From assembly GCA_021018815.1 (NCBI GenBank), contig JAITYX010000021.1, positions 5,857,001 through 5,921,000 on the forward strand: a stretch of 64,000 nt of DNA, given 5' to 3'. How positions within the stretch are numbered: the stretch's first letter is position 1; each line of letters begins with the position of its first letter. This stretch comes from Talinum fruticosum. Its lineage: Eukaryota > Streptophyta > Magnoliopsida > Caryophyllales > Talinaceae. The position numbers and the translations under genes were made by a program. Positions 59,601 through 64,000 of the stretch are shown piece by piece. The notes beneath the pieces were generated by a model that did not search any database, was not told the DNA's origin, and worked only from the letters and a program-made list of their open reading frames with translations.

Positions 59601-62600
59601 TGAAGTGTTTGAATCTCCCTATACGATTGTGTTAATGTTTCCAAATCCATATTTTTGAGTGAGTCATGGTTTGACTTAAATGTCTTACTATGATCGCAGG
59701 GTCCTACATCATCAAGTTCCCTGTGTCTTAGTGCTGGACTTGGCGCCCAGTATTTGGAGATTGGTTTAATATAGTGTAAAAAGTGCATTTTTGTTAGTGG
59801 TGGCATTTGCATCTTCTATAATTTTAAAAAGGTTGGGAAAAAAAAAACGAAAGAAATCATATAAAATAATAGAAAAGAAGTGCAAAAAGAATGGAGGGAA
59901 AAAAAGAGTCCCCTGAAAAAGAGGAAAAATGATTGAAAAAGATGTCATTTATGAAAAGAACAAAAGAGAAGGGGACTATGGAAAAAATAATATGAATGAT
60001 TTCTCAAGAGATCAGAAATCTTTTTGGATTCTATTCAATTTGGAGTTGGAGTACTGCATGGAGTTGATGCATCAGTAAAGCTTTTACAATGATGGTGGAA
60101 AGAATGCAATTAAATCTCTCTGGTATGATTTATTCATACAAGACTGCACGGCTTTCAGCTGCAGAGGCAAGCCACTACATCTGGAGCTTGTTGCTGGGGC
60201 AGTGGTGAGCACTGATGCCCAAATCCAAACCATTTTGCAGGTCAGCAGGTGTGATGATTGGTGCCCTAACAGCATATGCCTTTGGCCTTGTAATATTCGT
60301 CCTTTTTCCCCCTCTTGTCTTTTCTTGTAGCAAAATCCATTTCCTCTGGGTTTTCATGCATATTGGATAATTAATGTTCTTTGTTGCCCCTTGGAAGAAA
60401 GGAAAGGAATTAGGAGCTAAAGTGCTAAACTTTATTTAGCTTCTAAAATTGAGTCTATAAGACTTAATTGGTTAGTTTATTTGGGTGTGTTTGAAGTAAA
60501 GAATTGTAGCTTGATGGATTAGATGAGGGAGAATGCACTGCAAGTGGTGGTTTACACAGGGTAAATCATTATTCACATGAATGGTTGGATCTAAGAGGAG
60601 AGAGTTGATACAATTTGATCGTGTTTCTCTAATTATGAGGCATGCAGCAGATAAATCTTCATTGTGTTGAATTTTTTGTTTTGTTGTCTCATTGGAAATC
60701 GAGGCATAGTAAATCAAGCATTCAGAAGTTTTTGTGCTCCTCCTAGTAATGGTTGTTGCGCCATTCTGGAGGTTGGCTCTTTTGCTTTTTAAATTCTTTC
60801 TTCATATGTTTTGTTGGATGAGCTAAATAAGAGCCTCTTTGGCCTGACTTTTATTAAAGTGCTTTTGTTTTCTAAAAACACTTTCTGTAAGAGCTGTTTC
60901 TACAAAAATTATTGGGTATTTGGTTTATTTAACTTATTATATAAATATTTTTGAGATATCAAGTTGTTTGGCCTAGCTTTTACAAACTAGAGTTCTCTCT
61001 TTTTATTTAGTTATTGACGTCTGAATATTTTTCATGTATTTAATTTTTTTCAATTTCTGAAATTGAATTGCTTGCTTAAAGAAAGAAACGAAGAATACAT
61101 CTTTGTCCATATACCAAAGAAGATTCAAGCCTCCCATTTATGAAGTGCAATTTAACTGATTCAAACTTCTATGACTTCAAGGTGAACTCTCCAGAAAAGC
61201 AGTAGTAAGAATTTTACAGTAAAAAGAAAAAGAGAAACAATTACTTCATACAGTTGTTTTCAGATCTATTTTGGGGAGAGGGATTGAAGAATGTTTATCG
61301 AAGGACCCAATATATGTGAGAGAGGTACACAGCCAAAAGTAGAGACCAAAAAATTGGTTTACATGAAAGTTGGTTGAAAACATCAGAACCTAAGGATTTC
61401 TGGTTACGTTGCTTTCTGCTAGCGAGAGATTAAAGAACTGAATTTGCTGAAATGGTGAAACTTACATCTGAATTAAGTATTCTAATTGCTCAATTTCGTC
61501 AATTTCCTGAGAATTTGGTTAAAGATAGAACGGCTGATAACTTCTGAGTATTTCATCAACGAGAGTCCGGATGGCTTTAAGTCTGATGGAAATGGTGCGT
61601 TCATACTTCCATCTCTTCCTTTAGAGAGAAAAGGGAAGAGAATCTTGATTGATTCAATGTTCCAGAAGAGTGTCGGGTCATTGTAATTCAATGCTTTATA
61701 TATATCAGTATGATATTGCTTCGTTTGACTGGGGCATGTTAATCCTGCGTGTAATATTCATTACTTTAGCTGTCCTTTCCATTTTGCAAGAAATTGGAAG
61801 CAAAAACACCAATTTGGTTCTTCTCATTCTGGGCCTTAAAACTGCTTTTGAAAAACTGCTGTTAACTTTTCGAAAAACATTGGCCTAAATTAGGTTTACA
61901 GAGTGTAAAGGCTGATGTAAAACTTGGCCAAAAACACTGTCGAAATGTTCTAAGCTTGTTGACAAGGAAACATATTTGATCGGACTGTCTTGGTGGTCTA
62001 CTGTCTTTTGTTTCCTTGCCTGCAAAAGGTTGTTTCAATGAGATTGGATGTTTATGATTGATCTTTACTTATATGAGGCATGTTCGATGATCATTTATCA
62101 TTGAATCAAAGTTTTCGTTTTCTCGGAATTGCTTGTTAATTGATGTTTGTTTGCTCTTTTGAAAGCTTTGTATAAACTGTATGTTCTTCTCTATTTGACT
62201 TGCTCCACTCAATTATTTAAACATTTTCTAGGTTGATTATGCATGCACCCCAGAAGAAGTTCAGCAACATTTTCAGTCTTGTGGAACAGTGAATCGGGTG
62301 ACCATTCTGACTGACAAGTTTGGCCAGCCAAAGGGTTTTGCATATGTAGAATTTGTTGAACAGGAAGCTGTTCAGCAGGCTATCCTCCTGAATGAATCTG
62401 AATTACATGGCCGTCAATTGAAGGTATGCTCAGGAGCAAGAAGGTTTCTATCTGTGTCCATTTCTAGCTCTGGTGCCTCCCCGATAATGCACATATATCT
62501 CTATTGACTAGACTGGCAAATTGGTTGTTCGGCCTGGGTTCTGGTTGTGTTAATTTTGTGCAAGGCATGTTTGTGTCGATGAGATTTTTGTTCTGGTTGG

Positions 62601-63155
62601 GTCCTTTTTTCTGGTTCTTGTTTAGTTTTTTTTTTTTTGGGGGGGTGAGGTGTCATGTTTTGTCTAATAAACTGATCTTGCAATCAAAAACAACTTTGAT
62701 GGGGGAGAAAGAAGTTTGCGTTTGATTTCTATTAGGGTCAATTTGTGTTCAGAGCCAAATTGGATTGACCTTTGTGTGTCTCTGGTCGAGTATGGGCCAC
62801 GGTCATTTGGTTCACGATTTTCTTTCAAGTCACCTTCGCCCCATCTAGACTATGGGGATACTCATTAAAAGGTTGTGTTGTGTTTTAGGTTATGCCCAAG
62901 AGGACAAATGTGCCAGGCATGAAGCAGTACAGAGGAAGGCGTTTCAATCCTTATTTAGCCTTCCGTGGCCGCAGACCTTTTCCTCCACCCTATTTTTATT
63001 CCCCCTATGGCTATGGGTGCGTAATAAAACTATGGTCTTGGTTTGCCAATTTTTCATTTTCCTCATGATTTTGTGGCTCATTGTTTCCGCTCCTCACCTT
63101 GTGCAGGAAGGCTCCAAGGTTCAGAAGGCCAAACCGTTTCATGCCTTATTACTAG
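56607..63155 (+). CDS. PABN: Nuclear poly(A)-binding protein (PABPN1-type)
   Basis: Six exons: 56607-56729, 56908-57010, 57209-57276, 62232-62423, 62889-63016 and 63107-63155 (663 nt, 220 residues), the family's normal length. The protein binds growing poly(A) tails in the nucleus and stimulates poly(A) polymerase. The layout is an acidic N terminus ([11 protein letters not shown]), a coiled coil (residues about 42-76, [15 protein letters not shown]), one RRM (about 93-170) with RNP2 VFVGNV and RNP1 KGFAYVEF, then an Arg/Pro/Tyr-rich tail ([24 protein letters not shown]) ending MPYY. All junctions are in frame. Intron 3 (57277-62231, 4.96 kb) splits the RNP2 strand between VGN and VDY. Confidence 0.94.
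57277..62231 (+). other. Long intron 3 of the poly(A)-binding protein gene
   Basis: Nearly 5 kb, far longer than its neighbours. It contains an (ATAC)n microsatellite (57794-57825), some stretches that look like decayed repeats (57640-58060 and 60820-61890, the latter bounded by CTTTGGCC and GGCCTAAA), and no coding domain I can recognise. Confidence 0.6.
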
Positions 63156-63882
63156 AGGACAACGTATGAGCTCCGGGTCATGGGATTCTTTATTTGAACT
63201 AATCGATGTTGGAACTTCATTGTCTTCTAGATGACAATAATGTTCAGTCTTTTTCTGTGATGCAAATGCGCTGTCAAATGTACTTCATATGTTATATTTC
63301 TAGTTTTAGACTGGTGATGGCCGGAAACGACTTTGTGATAACTTAAAATTATAAGGTCCACATTTCATTAGCGGGAACTTTAGTTTGTCATGGATTGGTT
63401 TGGTTTGGTTCGGTTCGGTTCGGTTTAGAATGGTTATAGACACTGTATACTCTTGTTTCTGAGTATTTATGGAAGATATTTTAGCTGTTTTTTAGTGTAT
63501 AAATATGGCTATCTTCCTTGGGGCTGTCTTCCTTTTTGGCGGTGCCCTTCAGTAATGGATGAAGCTTTTTGGCTAATGCACATTCTTATTTGGCTGACGC
63601 TGAAGCTTATTTGAACTTGTACATGTTATCTCATCGATATTTTCTCACCAAAATATCAATTTGTCGTATTTGCTCAAGTAAACCAACACCCAAAATTCAC
63701 AAAACTTACATCCAAAATTCAATTATTCAGACAACTACTCTGTTAGAGTTGGACAATTCTTGCCTACTCTTTCTTAAAGATATATGCATCGACTTTTTGG
63801 TTCTTAAAAATATGTTCATCTATGACTATGCCTGCATATACATATCAGGCAGCTTTGTGTGTAGGTACTAGAGAAGAACTTC
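63156..63882. other. 3' UTR of PABN and intergenic DNA
   Basis: No coding frame. A short GGTTTGGTTCGG repeat lies at 63394-63428. Confidence 0.5.
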
Positions 63883-63999
63883 TCATGACTTGTTGGAATT
63901 CTTAGGAGGAGGAGGAGGAGGAGCCCTGAGAGATCTAATCATGGGCTTAACCTTCTCAGTGATTTTAATAATCCCCAGGAACATAACTCTGTAAATCAC
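63883..63999 (-). CDS. C-terminal end of an unidentified gene at the right edge
   Basis: Reading leftward from the window edge, an open frame of 38 codons ends at TGA (63883-63885). The residues run VIYRVMFLGIIKITEKVK, then a basic stretch, a run of six prolines and KNSNKS. The frame is open to the edge, so this is the last exon or last part of one. It is too short to identify, and chance is possible. Confidence 0.4.
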   Translation of the reverse strand: MIYRVMFLGIIKITEKVKPMIRSLRAPPPPPPKNSNKS

Positions 64000-64000
64000 C

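Noticed and set aside
62852..63169. 105-residue frame over the last exons of the poly(A)-binding protein
   Set aside because: It is in the wrong frame relative to the RRM and crosses a clear GT/AG intron; the spliced reading gives the expected Arg/Pro/Tyr tail.
1..64000. CRISPR arrays, operons and prokaryotic defence systems
   Set aside because: The window is eukaryotic with spliced genes; no regularly spaced repeat-spacer array was seen, and the tandem repeats found lack spacers.

Overview
This is a plant nuclear window. The genes have introns with GT/AG borders, the intergenic DNA is AT-rich, and the mobile elements are L1-type LINEs, Ty1-copia, hAT-like and Tourist-like elements. The protein families (PLATZ, GASA/snakin, EPFL, FBW2-like F-box) are plant families, and the gene structures suit a eudicot. 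I cannot name the species.

Left half (1-36 kb): a cluster of small secreted cysteine-rich peptide genes broken up by transposons. Recognisable members lie at 8.9-9.3 kb (minus, pseudogene), 13.3-13.7 kb (plus), 20.0-20.8 kb (minus), 22.0-22.2 kb (minus, relic), 24.0-24.6 kb (minus) and 31.7-32.2 kb (minus). Bases 1-213 are the promoter of another member just beyond the left edge. The mature domain resembles GASA/snakin but has ten cysteines instead of twelve: the ninth and tenth canonical cysteines and the loop between them are missing, and a conserved Trp and terminal CP remain. Only the two rightmost members read cleanly from ATG to stop; the others carry small frame-breaking differences. 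A PLATZ transcription-factor gene (15.3-16.9 kb) sits inside the cluster and an EPFL secreted signalling peptide gene (35.6-36.1 kb) lies just to its right. Two decayed LINEs, each with recognisable target-site duplications, occupy 1.7-6.5 kb and 25.4-30.4 kb. A TIR element at 7.8-8.4 kb carries an exon-like fragment.

Middle (36-41 kb): repeats. There is a short-LTR copia remnant and a 900-bp foldback element whose arms are each built of three ~59-bp units.

Right half (41-64 kb): housekeeping-type genes. These are an FBW2-like F-box/LRR gene (plus), a 13-exon gene for a conserved protein of unknown function that includes a 13-nt microexon (minus), a gene for a probable plastid membrane protein with a coiled coil (minus, with one frame problem near its N terminus), a nuclear poly(A)-binding protein gene with a 5-kb intron (plus), and the last codons of an unidentified minus-strand gene at the right edge. 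A Tourist-like MITE and a hAT-like non-autonomous element lie between them.

These genes do not form one pathway. The left cluster is a locally expanding and decaying secreted-peptide family. The right half is ordinary RNA-processing, ubiquitin-ligase and organelle genes. Exon coordinates are read by eye from splice signals and frame continuity; no transcript evidence was available.
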